Part shown: piece by piece, positions 20,366 through 32,025 of the stretch
Layout: each line of letters opens with the position of its first letter
How positions within the stretch are numbered: position 1 is the first letter of the stretch
Source of the DNA: Hyaloscypha bicolor E
Taxonomy: Eukaryota > Ascomycota > Leotiomycetes > Helotiales > Hyaloscyphaceae
NCBI RefSeq assembly: GCF_002865645.1
Contig: NW_020194620.1
Coordinates: 1,061,353-1,125,352, forward strand
Direction of reading: 5' to 3'
DNA length: 64,000 bases
Notes under the pieces: generated by a model
Told to the model about the DNA's origin: nothing
Seen by the model: the letters and a program-made list of their open reading frames with translations, nothing else
Database searches by the model: none
Program-made: the position numbers and the translations under genes

Positions 20366-23028
20366 ATGGCTTCGCTGAACACTTCGACAAATGGCCCGTC
20401 CATCAAATCCTCATACCAGGGCGTGGTCAACTCTGCAGCCCCCTCCGGCCCCGCGGCAAGCTCCCCGACTTATGGACAGTGGGCAGTCTTCTCCGTCTCT
20501 GCGCCGTTGGTGAATGCCTTCCAGCAAGATAGTGGGGGCAAGGAGAGTGTGCTGAAGGTCCAGAGCACTGGAGGTAAATCCATACCTTTGCAACCCCCCT
20601 TTTAGTCAGGTTGCTAACGATCTATGAAACATTCAGAGGGGGAGCTTGTTGATCTCATTGAAGATTTCTCAGAAGGACGGGTGCAGTTTGCCTTTGTAAA
20701 GGTCAAGGATCCAAATACTACACTGCCGAAATATGTCTTGATTGGATGGGTTAGTCCCAAGGTTGCCGGATACTGGTGCTAGAGCTGACAGGTTCGCAGT
20801 GTGGGGAAGGTGTGCCCGAGAGAACGAAGGGGTATTTTACCAGCCATCTAGCTGCAGTTTCTAAGATTCTCCACGTTCGTCATCCTAAATTATGTGGAAA
20901 ACCTTTGCTACTGAAGCTAATTCTCAGCTAGGGTTATCATGTCCAAATTACTGCTCGATCTGATCGTGACCTCACCCCAGAGGGCATAGTCCAGAAGGTA
21001 GCAGATGCATCGGGTGCGAAGTACTCGGCCGGTAGCGCTGCTCTTTCAACATCCTCTGGACCTCCACCTCCTGTGGCCTCGAAGCCAGCTTTCAACCCTA
21101 CACGATCCACAGCAGCCTCTGGTTTCAATCCATTAGCGAGTTCACGGGCAAGACAGAACGATCCAAGTGTGGATGAGGATGGTTGGGGCGCAGACGCGCC
21201 TCCGGTTGTCAGATCACAGCTCGAGAAGGTTGCGCCTGCATACAAGCCGACCAAGGTCAACATGGCGGAATTAACGAAGCAAAATCCCGAGCCACTGAAG
21301 TTTAGCAACCGCAGAGACGAACAGAGCGACACAGGAGATGTTGTCAAAGGTGGATATCAACCCATTGGAAAAGTTGATATTGCAGCGATTCGTGCTCAGG
21401 CACAAAAATCAACAGATGACAGACCTACAATAGTCAAGGGCGCGTATGAGCCGGTTGGCAAGGTGGACATTGCAGCGATTCGAGCCAGAGCGCAGAAGCC
21501 AGGTGACGATGGAGCCCGACAACTCTCACCAGCAGCCACAGGAACTTCTGCAGCAAGCAATACCAGCGATGAGACCAGATCCAAATCCCTTGCGGAAAGG
21601 TCTGCTGCATTCTCCCAATCGGAACGACTTACCTCCTTGCCAAAGCCTAAAGTTGCTAATAAGTTCGGATCGGGTGCTGCAAGCTTTACCGGTACAAAGG
21701 CACCAACTCCTGGTATCTTCGGTCTCCAATCCTCACCTGTCACCGCCGCCTCACCCCCAGTTAGTGCGGCGAGTCGAACATTTGCGGATGAAGGCGGAAA
21801 GACCCCAGCTCAGATTTGGGCGGAGAAGAAGGCGCGCGAAAGAGGTTATAGCGGAGCGGGCAATATTCCTCCCAGTGCGACATCGCCAATTGCGAGTCAA
21901 ACGAGTGGGGGCGGAGAGTGGAAGAGTGGATACAGCGGAAAGTCTTGGGCGCCTGTTGCCACGAATGCTACCGGGCGCTCTGCTACTGGCAGTATTGGTC
22001 AACAGCGAACAGGAGAAGAGGAGGAGGCCCCATCATCACCAGCTGGTGGTATTGGTGCCCTGAGAGATCGTTTCAGGGGCGGTGCACCAATGGGCGCACC
22101 CAGTATTCCCAGAGCGACCACTGGAGATGCGTCGCCGCCTCCACCACCTATCAACCAATCAAGCCGACCAACTGGGGGTGTTCCCATGCCGGGTCTACCT
22201 TCAAGGCCTCGTCCGGATGATGACGAAGATGGACCCAATATCCCACCACCACCTCGCGTTCAACGCAGTCCAACTCCCGAAGAGCGTGACACTTCCCCTG
22301 TCCGAATTGCCATGCCAGTTGCTCGAGGCAGAGATACGGAGATGGAGGCACCAGAAGAGCGTAACCCACCACCAGCTCTCCCATCGTCGATAGGACGTGG
22401 TGTACCTGAGGAGGAAGAGCTCACTGAAGAGCCAGCCGGTCACGATCCCGCTCGAGGAGCAGGAACCGCTGTGGCTGAAGCCTCTTTCGGCCACAATGCA
22501 GCTACAAATGCAAATCAAGGATCTCACGCCAGTGGGAAGCGGGCTTTGATTCAATATGACTACGAGAAGGCTGAAGATAACGAGCTGGAACTCACAGAAG
22601 GCGATTATGTCACGAATATTGAGATGGTAGACGAGGATTGGTGGATGGGCACAAATTCCAAGGGCGAGAGTGGTCTCTTTCCAAGCAATTATGTCGAGCT
22701 AGTAGAGGAGGAGGAAGCTCCAGCTCCAGCAGCTCAAATTTCCGAGCCTTCCGCACCACCTACTGCTCCTAGACCCGCTGCTGTACCAGCTGCACCTTCG
22801 GGACCTACTGCCACTGCGATCTACGACTATGAGGCTGCTGAGGACAACGAATTGAGTTTTGATGAAGGGGCTACTATAACTGGGCTGGTGAGCATCCAAA
22901 TATGTCGTAACATCCCCCGTTTATCTGCTAACCTTCTGCAGGAATTTCCGGATGAAGATTGGTGGTTTGGTCATTTCCGAGGAAAATCAGGTCTCTTCCC
23001 GGCCAATTATGTACAACTTGATGAATGA
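20366..23028 (+). CDS. ABP1: Actin-binding protein Abp1 (ADF-H plus two SH3 domains)
   Basis: Cortical actin-patch protein that links actin filaments to endocytosis. Five exons: 20366-20573, 20637-20749, 20800-20874, 20932-22887 and 22942-23028; about 812 residues. The N-terminal ADF-homology domain covers roughly residues 15-145 (YGQWAVFSV, LIEDFSEGRVQFAFVKV, YVLIGWCGEGVPE, KGYFTSHLAAVSKIL). The middle is Pro/Ser/Glu-rich with two similar YxPxGKVDIAAIRA units and polyproline tracts. Two SH3 domains end the protein: about 670-722 (ALIQYDYEKAEDNELEL, WWMGTNSKGESGLFPSNYV) and about 760-810 (ATAIYDYEAAEDNELSF, WWFGHFRGKSGLFPANYVQL). The last intron splits the second SH3. Intact. Confidence 0.93.
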
Positions 23029-24957
23029 ATGTAGTGCGGTGCATAGATTTGCAGGTTTTAAGTGGGCTGATTGATGAAGAACAACAAAAGCACAATATCC
23101 AAGAATGAAGCATTTGAGATGCACCGATGATAAGGGTCGGGCTGGCGAAGCTTGTAGGCTACATAGTCAAGCAGACTTCTCACCCTATTGTCTCCTTTAA
23201 AGCAAGTGAAATTTTGATTGTTAAGATTCTATTATGACGATATCTTGAATACCTGTATGTGGTTAGAAGTAGAGGAGAGAGCGGCATACGGTAGCTGAGA
23301 GTTAGGATAGGGGGCTATGTAAACTTGCGGGAAGTCGAAAGTTGAGCGGCCATGGGGTAATCGGCACATCTAGGAAGTAGAGCAATTATCCATGTCTTGG
23401 TACCTGATTCAAGAGGCAATTCGCCCTTACTGTCTCCATATGACCTATCTGTATAGGTACAATTGAAACCACTTAAGGGACGAAACCCTCCTTCTTAAGC
23501 TGCTTTACAACCGCCTTCTATTAGTATTCTCTGACGATATATCATACAATAGTTTTCCTCCCAATCATTATCTCCATTCATCCTCCAGTGGATAATTCTC
23601 CACCATTCTTCAATCTTCCGTGTATCTCCGGTATGCCTTCACTCTCAAGGTCTTCGCTCCCAGCCTGTGTATCCTTGGCTTTACTCTACCCTAATACTCC
23701 CTTTCCTGAACCCTTGCAGCATTAAAGACGAGATAGGATTCTTGGAGTGGGTAGCGCTCTCTTTACGAGCCTCCTAATACTAGCTGGCAATGGTATTAAA
23801 GGACTGAAGATGGATGAGCGGGGAGATTCGACTTAGCCCGCTGGCCTTCCCTATGCAGCTTCGCAGATCGCAGCGGATCCGGGTTCTACCTTGGCGGAAT
23901 ATACTTCTGTCCGTCCTCACTCTGTCCCGCAGTATTTTCGCCTTGATGCACCGCCTAAAGTTAGGTAATTGAACACTTCCAGTCTTCAACGTATGCCATC
24001 GTTTCTTCGATCAACGCAATGCTTCCGGATGCCCTCCGCCGGGAACATCTGACAGAGGAGTTCTTTCCGCGTCCTCCAAACTTAGAATCTCTTAAAGTAA
24101 GGGGACAAGTCTGAAGTCAACGACGTCACGAGGGTAACTTGCCATCACCTAGCCGCGAGTGAGTCACCGTATGCTCCCGGCGTTGCCAATAAAATAGTCG
24201 TGTATATGTGTGCAAGTCGAAGGCCAACCGCGGGGTTAGGTCACCGTCGTACCAGCCCAATCAGCCTTGACTGCCTTGCGCGCTTGTGATCGTCGAGACC
24301 TGGTGGCTTCGTGTGGCTAAATTTCTGCGTAGGATCTAGGCTAGAGTCTCGGGGGTGGAGGTGTGGAGATCTTTCGTGCGTGATATGTGCTTCTGTGATC
24401 TCTTCGCTGTTGTACCAATTACCACTAAAGGAGCGTCTAGGAAGACTGATGGACGGAGACCCTGAAATCTTATTGTCGTCTTCTTTATTTTGATCGTACG
24501 CCAGCTTGAGAGATCGATGTGGTACAGAGGAGAAGCAGGTGGCAGCCCAGAGCTAGGTTTACGCCTGGATAGTACCGCGGGTCCGCCTTAGGTCTCCTCC
24601 CTCCAAGGGCTGCCTCTTTCGACATAGTGAACGAGTACTAAGAGACTTTATTCCTCGAAATCTGACATGGGAACAGGAAGCAACGGCATTACCACATAGA
24701 TAAATTCAAAGCGGCGTCGATCCCATATAGATATGTCTGAAAATAACTGAACTCAACTTTAACATAATGAGGAGTGCTGCTTTTCCTAACCGCGAGCAGC
24801 CTTGTCTCGTTGTGGTTCGTGCGCAACCGCACTTTTGGTCACAACAGGTCGAAGCGGTCAGTCAAGAAACTCCCTGTCCGCACATTTGACAGAAAAATAC
24901 ACGAACAATCTCAACATCACATTCGACCAGGCCAGAACAACCTCAACAGACATCACC
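23029..24957. other. Intergenic, 1.9 kb, no gene seen
   Basis: No convincing coding frame on either strand. A short inverted element CTTAAG...CTTAAG lies near 23473-23500. A 69-codon minus-strand frame near 23780-23989 has no protein-like composition. The sequence could be old decayed DNA, but I cannot identify its origin. Confidence 0.4.
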
Positions 24958-25660
24958 ATGGCGATGGAGCGCAATGTTCGTGACCGCAAGGGAACAATGA
25001 AAACAGCTACTCGACAGAATCCAGGTCGCAACTGCAAGACTGTCACCAAGAGCAAGACCGCCACCAAAACCAAAGCGCCAACTCGCAAGTCCAAGGCAAC
25101 AATCTCCACCCTGCCCACCATTACACCACAATGGCCAGCTCCATCCCATGGACGTCAAGCACCTTACCAACCAACGACGCAAGTCCGCGGGTACTATCCA
25201 AAAGAACGTGGCAACCCGCCACCGGGTATCAACCCCAATGATTGGAATAAGACGTATAACAACGCCGATTGCTGGGTCCGAGCACGATTTCCAAAAGCTA
25301 CTGAAATCGCTGATGCTAAGCGGGAAAGGGAGAATGGTTCGACAAGAGACGTGGCTATTGAACGACTGATTCTGCGGGGCGTTCTGCCCGCGAATTTCAT
25401 CGACGCACTCCCGTGAGTGATGTGCTGCTATTGTCTATGCCTCTTTCATTCCAAGTGTTCGTCCTGGGCATGACATAAAACTGCCTGCCATCTCCTCAGT
25501 AGGTTCCAATCCATTCAACATGGGTATAGCAGCTACTAAGTATGCTCCAGGTGACCAGGTCAATGTGCAGACTACCAAAGATCCCGTTGCAATCGCAGTT
25601 CTTCGCCCTTCTCTCATTGGGAGACAGATTTCCGCAGCCAGGAGGAGGTGTATATTTTAG
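24958..25660 (+). CDS. Orphan protein with Lys-rich N-terminus, two or more exons
   Basis: ATG at 24958 opens a frame with a strongly basic Thr/Lys/Arg-rich start (KTVTKSKTATKTKAPTRKSK), followed by a Pro-rich stretch and a folded-looking part (NPNDWNKTYNNADCWVRARF, VAIERLILRGVLPANFIDAL). A perfect donor GTGAGT overlaps the apparent stop at 25413. Splicing to 25456 keeps the frame and adds a protein-like tail (VRPGHDIKLPAISSVGS ... YAPGDQVNVQTTKDP) up to 25660. A neighbouring frame at about 25620-25700 also looks coding (PQPGGGVYFRGFARYF, ending at another GTGAGT), and 25792-26027 has a further candidate, so the true 3' end may lie farther or the gene may be damaged. I do not recognise it. 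Confidence 0.4.
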
Positions 25661-26471
25661 AGGGTTCGCAAGATACTTCACAGCCTCAGAAAGTGAGTGT
25701 CGCTCCAGATCTCTTATCTCTCAACATTTGGTCATCCTAAGAAAGAGCTGCATGATGTCCAATGCTCGTGAACGTCAAATGAGATGGATGATTGGCAGAG
25801 GCCGCATATGTTGCTTATCTCAACCACTTGGCCCCTTACAAGACTTCTTGGATTATGCTGATCTCTTTGTATTGCTGTCAGATAGGGGTAGCCTATGAGA
25901 TGGTGATTATTGCGCACGCTTTTCACGCTCTCGAAATTCAACCGTACAGCCCTGCAGGCACAACTCTTCAATACTTCTTGGACGGAGGCATACATCCACG
26001 GTACAAAATTTCAATCGACCGACATTAGCACTCACTAAGTCGATGCGGTCTGTCCCAGAAGGATGTTGCCGACCATGACACCGGTTCTTTGACACGGAGA
26101 TCACCTTTATCGGCCTTCCCCAACAAGGGCGCTTTACCCCTTTAGGTCTCGCGGCCCGGCGATTTCAGGGCGAGGCTCCGTTCCCTGTATTTTCTGAGGG
26201 AACTCTTCATCATCCACCTGCGATCTGATACCGACTACCCTCCCCTAGAGGGGCTCTACCCTCAGTCCCTTATCGGCCTCCTGAAGTCCCCAAAGCACCG
26301 TACCTTTGATACACTGCCGGTCGCGGTTCAGGCATTGAGACGCGGTCTGTCTCTGCACTACAGCTGCAATTCGGACGGACACTTGCACAGGGCGGGCTTG
26401 TCTCCACCAGCCAATCCTGAACCCTGTCAACATCCAGTGCGACATTTTTGGTCTTGAAGTTCAGGAAAACG

Positions 26472-28840
26472 ATGCCTTCCGCCATTATCAGAGGCACTGA
26501 GGACACCCCAAACTGTGAGTTACCCACAATATACCCATATTTTTGCAAATTTAGCAAGAATGACCCACTGACAAATTCTAAACAGGCGAATCGAAAAAGG
26601 CCACAAAGACGTCACAGCACTCGGAGATTGCCAGAGCTGCAATGAGCAACCGTATTAATTCAATGGTAATGCCACAAACAGACCATGACAATCCTTCAAG
26701 TACCACCGTCGAGAAGGATTTCGCTCTCCCGAAACCTGCGATCCCCCATATCCCACACGAGTCTCTGCTCCAACCCCCAATCTCCTCTCTCGGTCGCGCT
26801 CTTCAGTCCATACATATGGGCAGTCAGGGACAAGATGCAATGGGCCATACCCTTAGTGATACACCATTGGGTAGCGCACCTTCGACAGCACCAGGAAGTC
26901 CAAGATTGTAAGTCTCCCCTACAAAGTGCCTCTTTTCTATAGTGACGTTAGGAATTTCTCATCTTCATATTTTCTGTACTTTGAGTCATACAAATCAGTA
27001 TGCAATGGCTCGGCCTGGACGTTTCTTGGCGCTTTGGAAGTTCACTCAAAGATCAATTTACTAACGAATCACCAGGCCACCAGTCAGACAAAATTCAGGC
27101 TCTGCTACCCCGAGAAGCAGACCTCCTGCAACCACCTTGAACATTCCCGGCATGACGAGATCGCGAGTCTCCCCTGACGGCAAGATCGCCCAGCGAGATG
27201 TTGGAGCAAAGTTGGTTGTAATCATGGTTGGCTTGCCCGCGAGAGGAAAGTCCTATATCACGAAGAAGATTCAACGCTACCTCTCCTGGCAACAGCATGA
27301 GTGTCGCATCTTCAACGTTGGCAATCGCAGACGAGTTGCAGCAGGCACTTCTACTGGCCCCACTGCAGCACCTCCGCAATCACCCCCAAGAAGCACAATG
27401 TTGCTAGCTCGATCAGTCTCTGGCGTCATTGATGGTCCTACACAGGCTGCTCATATCCTATTGAACGGCGTTGATCCCCTTGAAGAGCAAAACAGGTTGG
27501 CGAAGCTTCCAAGTGCCGATACCATGAAACAGTCCGCGGAATTCTTCGATCCTCATAACGAGAAAGCCTCTAAGATACGTGAGCAAGTAGCAATGTCTAC
27601 TCTGGATGAGGTTCTCAACTTCCTCTTGAACCAGGGTGGATCTGTCGGTATCCTGGACGCAACGAACAGCACACTGGATCGCCGAAAGCTCTTGTTCAAG
27701 CACATCAAGGAGCGAGAGCCAAAGCTTGGCATTCTATTCATTGAAAGTGTGTGCGAGGATGCAAAGGTGAGATCACTCTTCTAGATAGAAATTTTTCAAG
27801 CTGACACCTCGCAGTTACTTGAAGCAAACATGCACTTGAAGCTTAGGGGACCTGATTATAAAGGCAAAGATCCTGAAAGCTCACTCGCTGATTTCAAGAA
27901 GCGCGTTCAAGCGTATGAGAGTGCCTACGTTCCACTTGGTGCTTACGAAGAGGAGAATAATATGCAGTACATCAAGATGATAGACGTCGGCCGAAAGATC
28001 ATTCATTTCCGTCTCCAAGGCTTCTTAGCTTCTGGTATCGCATCATACCTCTCCACCTTTAACCTCTCTCCCAGACAAATTTGGATTACGCGCCACGGAG
28101 AGTCAGAGGACAACGTTGCAGGAAAGATCGGCGGAGACTCATGCCTCACGGAAAATGGACAGCATTACGGCACCGCTCTCTACAACTTTATCAGCACCAA
28201 GCGAAATGAGTGGGAGGCGGATCAGAAGTCTCGAGCTATGGAGAATCTGACATTGCCCTTGCAACCCGGCGACCAAACTCCACCCTATCCTGAGCTTCTT
28301 GGGGATTTGGACGAAAAGAACTTTTGTGTGTGGACATCAATGCTCCAGCGAAGCATCCACACAGCTGAGGATTTCAACACGGACGATAACTATGATGTGA
28401 AGAATTGGGAGATGCTTAATGAGCTCGATGCCGGTGAATTCGAGGGGCTGACGTACAAAGAGATCGAGACAAGATATCCGGAGCAGTACAAAAAGCGTAA
28501 GGCGGACAAGCTCCACTACATCTATCCAGGCGTTGGTGGAGAAGGGTATCTGCAGGTGATCAGCCGTTTGAGGGATATGGTTCGGGAGATTGAGCGGATC
28601 AAGGACCACGTTCTCATCATCGGTCACCGTTCTGTTTGCCGTGTCCTGATGGCTTATTTCATGGACCTGACCAGGGACGATATTGCTGACCTGGACGTTC
28701 CTCTTGGCATGCTCTATGTCATCGAGCCAAAACCTTATGGCATCGACTTTCATGCATACAAGTACAACGAGGAAGCCGACTACACTTTCGACGAGATTCC
28801 AGGCTATAAGCCTCAGAAGGAGGCTGAATCAAGCTACTGA
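26472..28840 (+). CDS. 6-phosphofructo-2-kinase / fructose-2,6-bisphosphatase
   Basis: Bifunctional enzyme that makes and removes fructose 2,6-bisphosphate, the regulator of glycolysis versus gluconeogenesis. Four exons in phase: 26472-26514, 26586-26907, 27076-27766 and 27815-28840; about 693 residues. The kinase half has the P-loop MVGLPARGKS (about 173-181), FNVGNRRR and the Walker-B-like ILDATNST; an insertion of about 50 residues rich in Pro/Ser sits between FNVGNRRR and the SAEFFD block. The phosphatase half has TRHGESEDN (catalytic His about 446), KIGGDSCLT, EFEGLTYKEIETRYPE and IIGHRSVCRVLMAYF. The first two exons encode a variable N-terminal regulatory extension. The 43-nt first coding exon rests on splice logic only. 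Confidence 0.9.
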
Positions 28841-30157
28841 ATCCTAGAGGATATGATCTTTCTTTCTTTATGTGGTGGCAGGATTTCGAACGCCGATTTG
28901 AACCACCTTCCCCGGAAGTACGGATCTGCACGCATAACAGTTCGGTCCAATAATTATGATGACTTTCGACGAAGGGCGGGGGGTCTGTAGCGATTGCATT
29001 GGCGTTTCGGTTTTTCTTTTCTTTCTTTTTCTTTCTTCATATTGATTGCATAGCGAGGTTGCATACACGGCGTTGGAGGTTGACATGTAAAAAAACTTTG
29101 CCCTATATCTTCTGGGAGGCATTGCACATTAAAGGCGTTAGAGGAGCATTGCGGTTTGCAAGCCCATATACCCTGGGGCGGTCTGCTGTGATCCAAGAAT
29201 GGAGTCACAGGCATTGTAACAATAAGTGATGGCGTTGGCCTCGATACCAACTCAGCAATGACAATACAAGGTTCCAAAATGAAAGAGTAGATGCGCAGTT
29301 GGCATGATAGTGTGACAGGCCAGAGCATGAAACTAAACAAATTCTTTTGTGTATTCCCCCGAAGGTTCAGCCACTGCTACTGGAAACCGCAGATTTGTCT
29401 TAGAACGAAGAGAAGGATTCTTGCCACAATTTCCAACTAGATACAGCTATTACCCTAGAAAAGATGTATTCTCGGCCTACCGTTTTTTGAGCGTTTCACG
29501 CCGTTTGACTTTTCAAACCTAGAAAGCTGTCTAGAATTTGCTATAGAACGTGTTTAATTGATCTGTGCCAGCCTTGCAGAGTATTAAAGCAGCATCTATC
29601 TCACTGACACAGGATATAATTTTACTAGGGTAATGGCTGTAGATGCCAATAATAGATATGCCTGGATCGAATACACTTTATTTCCAGTTGTGCCAAGCTC
29701 CACTTCACCCCTGTCCAAGATACCGCATCATTCAATCACCGGCATACCGCAAACAAGTTCAACCTTGAACATCCATCTTCCCTCCGCAACCAGCGCTGAA
29801 ATCGCCACGTCAAGTTCCTATGGACCATATTCCTGGGAGCTGGAGCGGACTTCGCCAGAATCATTGACTTCTTCGACGAGATCCATGCCGTGCATTTTCC
29901 TTCATCCTCGTAAGTCCTTTCCCCGCATTGCTGCAGCATCGAGAAACTCTTTATCTCCAGCACCTTCCTTTATCTGATTCCACACTTTGGGAAAGTCCCA
30001 GCTAATCCGGGGCGATTCAAAGACTCTTTCAACTCGATCACGACCACATAAAGCTATTCCCTTCCACATTCCTCGACCCCGCAGCACCACGACAACGACC
30101 CTCTCGACCTCTCTGTGGAAATACCGCCGATTCAACAACACATTAAAGCTATCCGCC
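28841..30157. other. Intergenic, 1.3 kb
   Basis: 3' region of the kinase/phosphatase gene and promoter of RNase H1. A T-rich tract lies at about 29009-29037. From about 29700 the sequence is pyrimidine-rich, as expected for a leader. No gene seen. Confidence 0.45.
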
Positions 30158-31158
30158 ATGTCTACGGCATCCAAAAAACGCAAGCTCGGTGAGGATGTTA
30201 CGAAGTACTACGCCGTGCGAGCTGGCAAGGCACCTGGTGTGTATATGACGTGGAAAGAGTGCCAGGAGCAGACCACCGGATTCAAGGGCGCGTCGTACAA
30301 ATCTTTTATCTCTAGACATGATGCGGAGGACTTTGCAGCGGGCAGAGAAGTTGCTAGCTCTGCGGGAGCAGGCAAGGGAACAGAAGAGAAGTTCTATGGT
30401 GTTGCAGTAGGCCACAATCCCGGAGTCTATAAGACCTGGAGTGCGGCCTCGGAACAGATTAAGGACGTGAAGGGTCCGAAATATAGGAAGTTTGCCACTA
30501 GAACGGAGGCAGAGGAGTATGTGAATAGTGGTGGGAAGGGTTCGCAGAAAGCAGACGCGCCGAAGTCGACCAAGAAGTCCAATGGCATGGGCATCGAGGG
30601 ACCTTCTGCGAAGAAGGCAAAAAATAGCTCTTCAAATGGAAAGACTGTCAGAGTCTGGACAGATGGGAGCAGTCGGGGAAATGGTCGCCTTGGAGCGGTT
30701 GCTGGTGTGGGCGTCTACTTTGGAGAGAACGATTCAAGGTAAGTTTCAAATTGGTCTGTGTTGACATTGATTCCATTGCTAATTTAGTTGATAGAAATTT
30801 GTCGGAACCCCTGGAAGGAACTCCTCAAACCAACCAACGGGCAGAACTCACAGCCATCAAGCGAGCCCTTCAGATTGTCAAAAAGAGCCAAAATGTTGAG
30901 ATTATCACCGACAGCAACTACTCGATCAATTGCTCTACAGTTTGGTACAAGAGCTGGATCAAGAATGGCTGGAAGACCACGGCGAGTGGCGAAGTGGTCA
31001 ACAAGGACCTCGTTATTGATATTAGGAAGTTGATTGACGCAAGAGATGCTGCTGGTGTGACCACCGACTTTACCTGGATTAAGGGGCATGACAATGACCC
31101 TGGAAATGAGGCTGCGGACAGACTTGCTGTTGCGGGGGCCATGGCGCCTCGAACTTAA
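30158..31158 (+). CDS. Ribonuclease H1 with two hybrid-binding domains
   Basis: Endonuclease that cuts the RNA strand of RNA-DNA hybrids. Two exons, 30158-30738 and 30795-31158; 314 residues. Two tandem N-terminal hybrid-binding (Cauli_VI-like) domains: about 16-60 (YYAVRAGKAPGVYMTWKEC ... GASYKSFISRHDAEDF) and about 79-122 (FYGVAVGHNPGVYKTWSAA ... GPKYRKFATRTEAEEYV). A Lys/Ser linker leads to the catalytic domain (about 162-310) with acidic residues Asp169 in VWTDGSSRGNG, Glu211 in QRAELTAIKRAL, Asp233 in ITDSNYSI and the last Asp in GHDNDPGNEAADRLA. The reading frame is open upstream of the chosen ATG, but no further ATG exists there. Intact. Confidence 0.95.
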
Positions 31159-32025
31159 AGGGGAGAGACCGCCTCCGTTTGATGTCGAATCCCTCAGTTG
31201 GCGAATCCGACGTGTCTCGCAACAATATCGAGAGTCAATCGGCAGGTAGAGCTGTTATTCTCCCCTCTCGCTCGTACGAGAATTGGTTGGACAGTCCCGG
31301 AAGGGACTGGATCATGCAGAGGTCCTGGGATTGGACCTGGTGGGGGGTTACCTTTTCTTTGGTTGGGAATTGCGGGAGTGCGACGCTGATGATACCAATG
31401 TTGCTTTATGGCTTCTCCCAGAAGATGATTTTAATACCCTGTCGTCATTAGTCTCGGTAGATTTAGAACATGTTACTATTTGCAATGGAGTCCGTCCCCT
31501 CTTGCTGTCCTGTTTTTCACAGTGTGATGCTCCCAAGTCGACGATAATTGAACGATAACGGAAGCTGCTTGTGAGGCTTTCTGGCCCGTGCTTGGGCAGT
31601 TGTGGGCGAATCCCCTCGTCTCCACATGCAAAATCTGCATGCGGAGGGACGCGGGGCTTGATAACGCGATAAGCTGGGGGTTTTCCCCCGAGCAGTGAGT
31701 GGACTTCTCCATCATCATCGATCACCTCCTTGTCGTAACACAACATTTCATGCAAAACTATTAAGATTCCGATATCCGCATCCGACATCTCAGCCTTCCC
31801 AGCGCTATTCGAAATCATCAAAAGTGGCGGTCTTCTTGGAGATATCCATTTCCTTTCTCTCGTTCCCGAATGATGCAATAACATCGCTCGAATATCCCCC
31901 CCACCATCGACCCCTGCTCGCTTTACGCAGCAGTCAGGACGACACTGGTGTCAGCTAACACGGTGGGTATCTCCTCGAGCCGTGGCAAGTCTTGTCAGTC
32001 TCGAGCCAGTATATACGAGCTCAAG
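31159..32025. other. Intergenic, RNase H1 to antiporter
   Basis: 3' region of RNase H1 and promoter of the antiporter. A 178-codon minus-strand frame (31348-31884) overlaps this stretch but starts at a non-ATG codon and has no recognisable protein features. Confidence 0.45.

Noticed and set aside
28880..28910. GGTTCAAATC-like box on the minus strand resembling a tRNA B box
   Set aside because: No matching A box, acceptor stem or anticodon arm could be drawn around it.
31348..31884. 178-codon minus-strand open frame after RNase H1
   Set aside because: It begins at a non-ATG codon, has no domain-like or compositional protein features and lies in the spacer before the antiporter; most likely chance.
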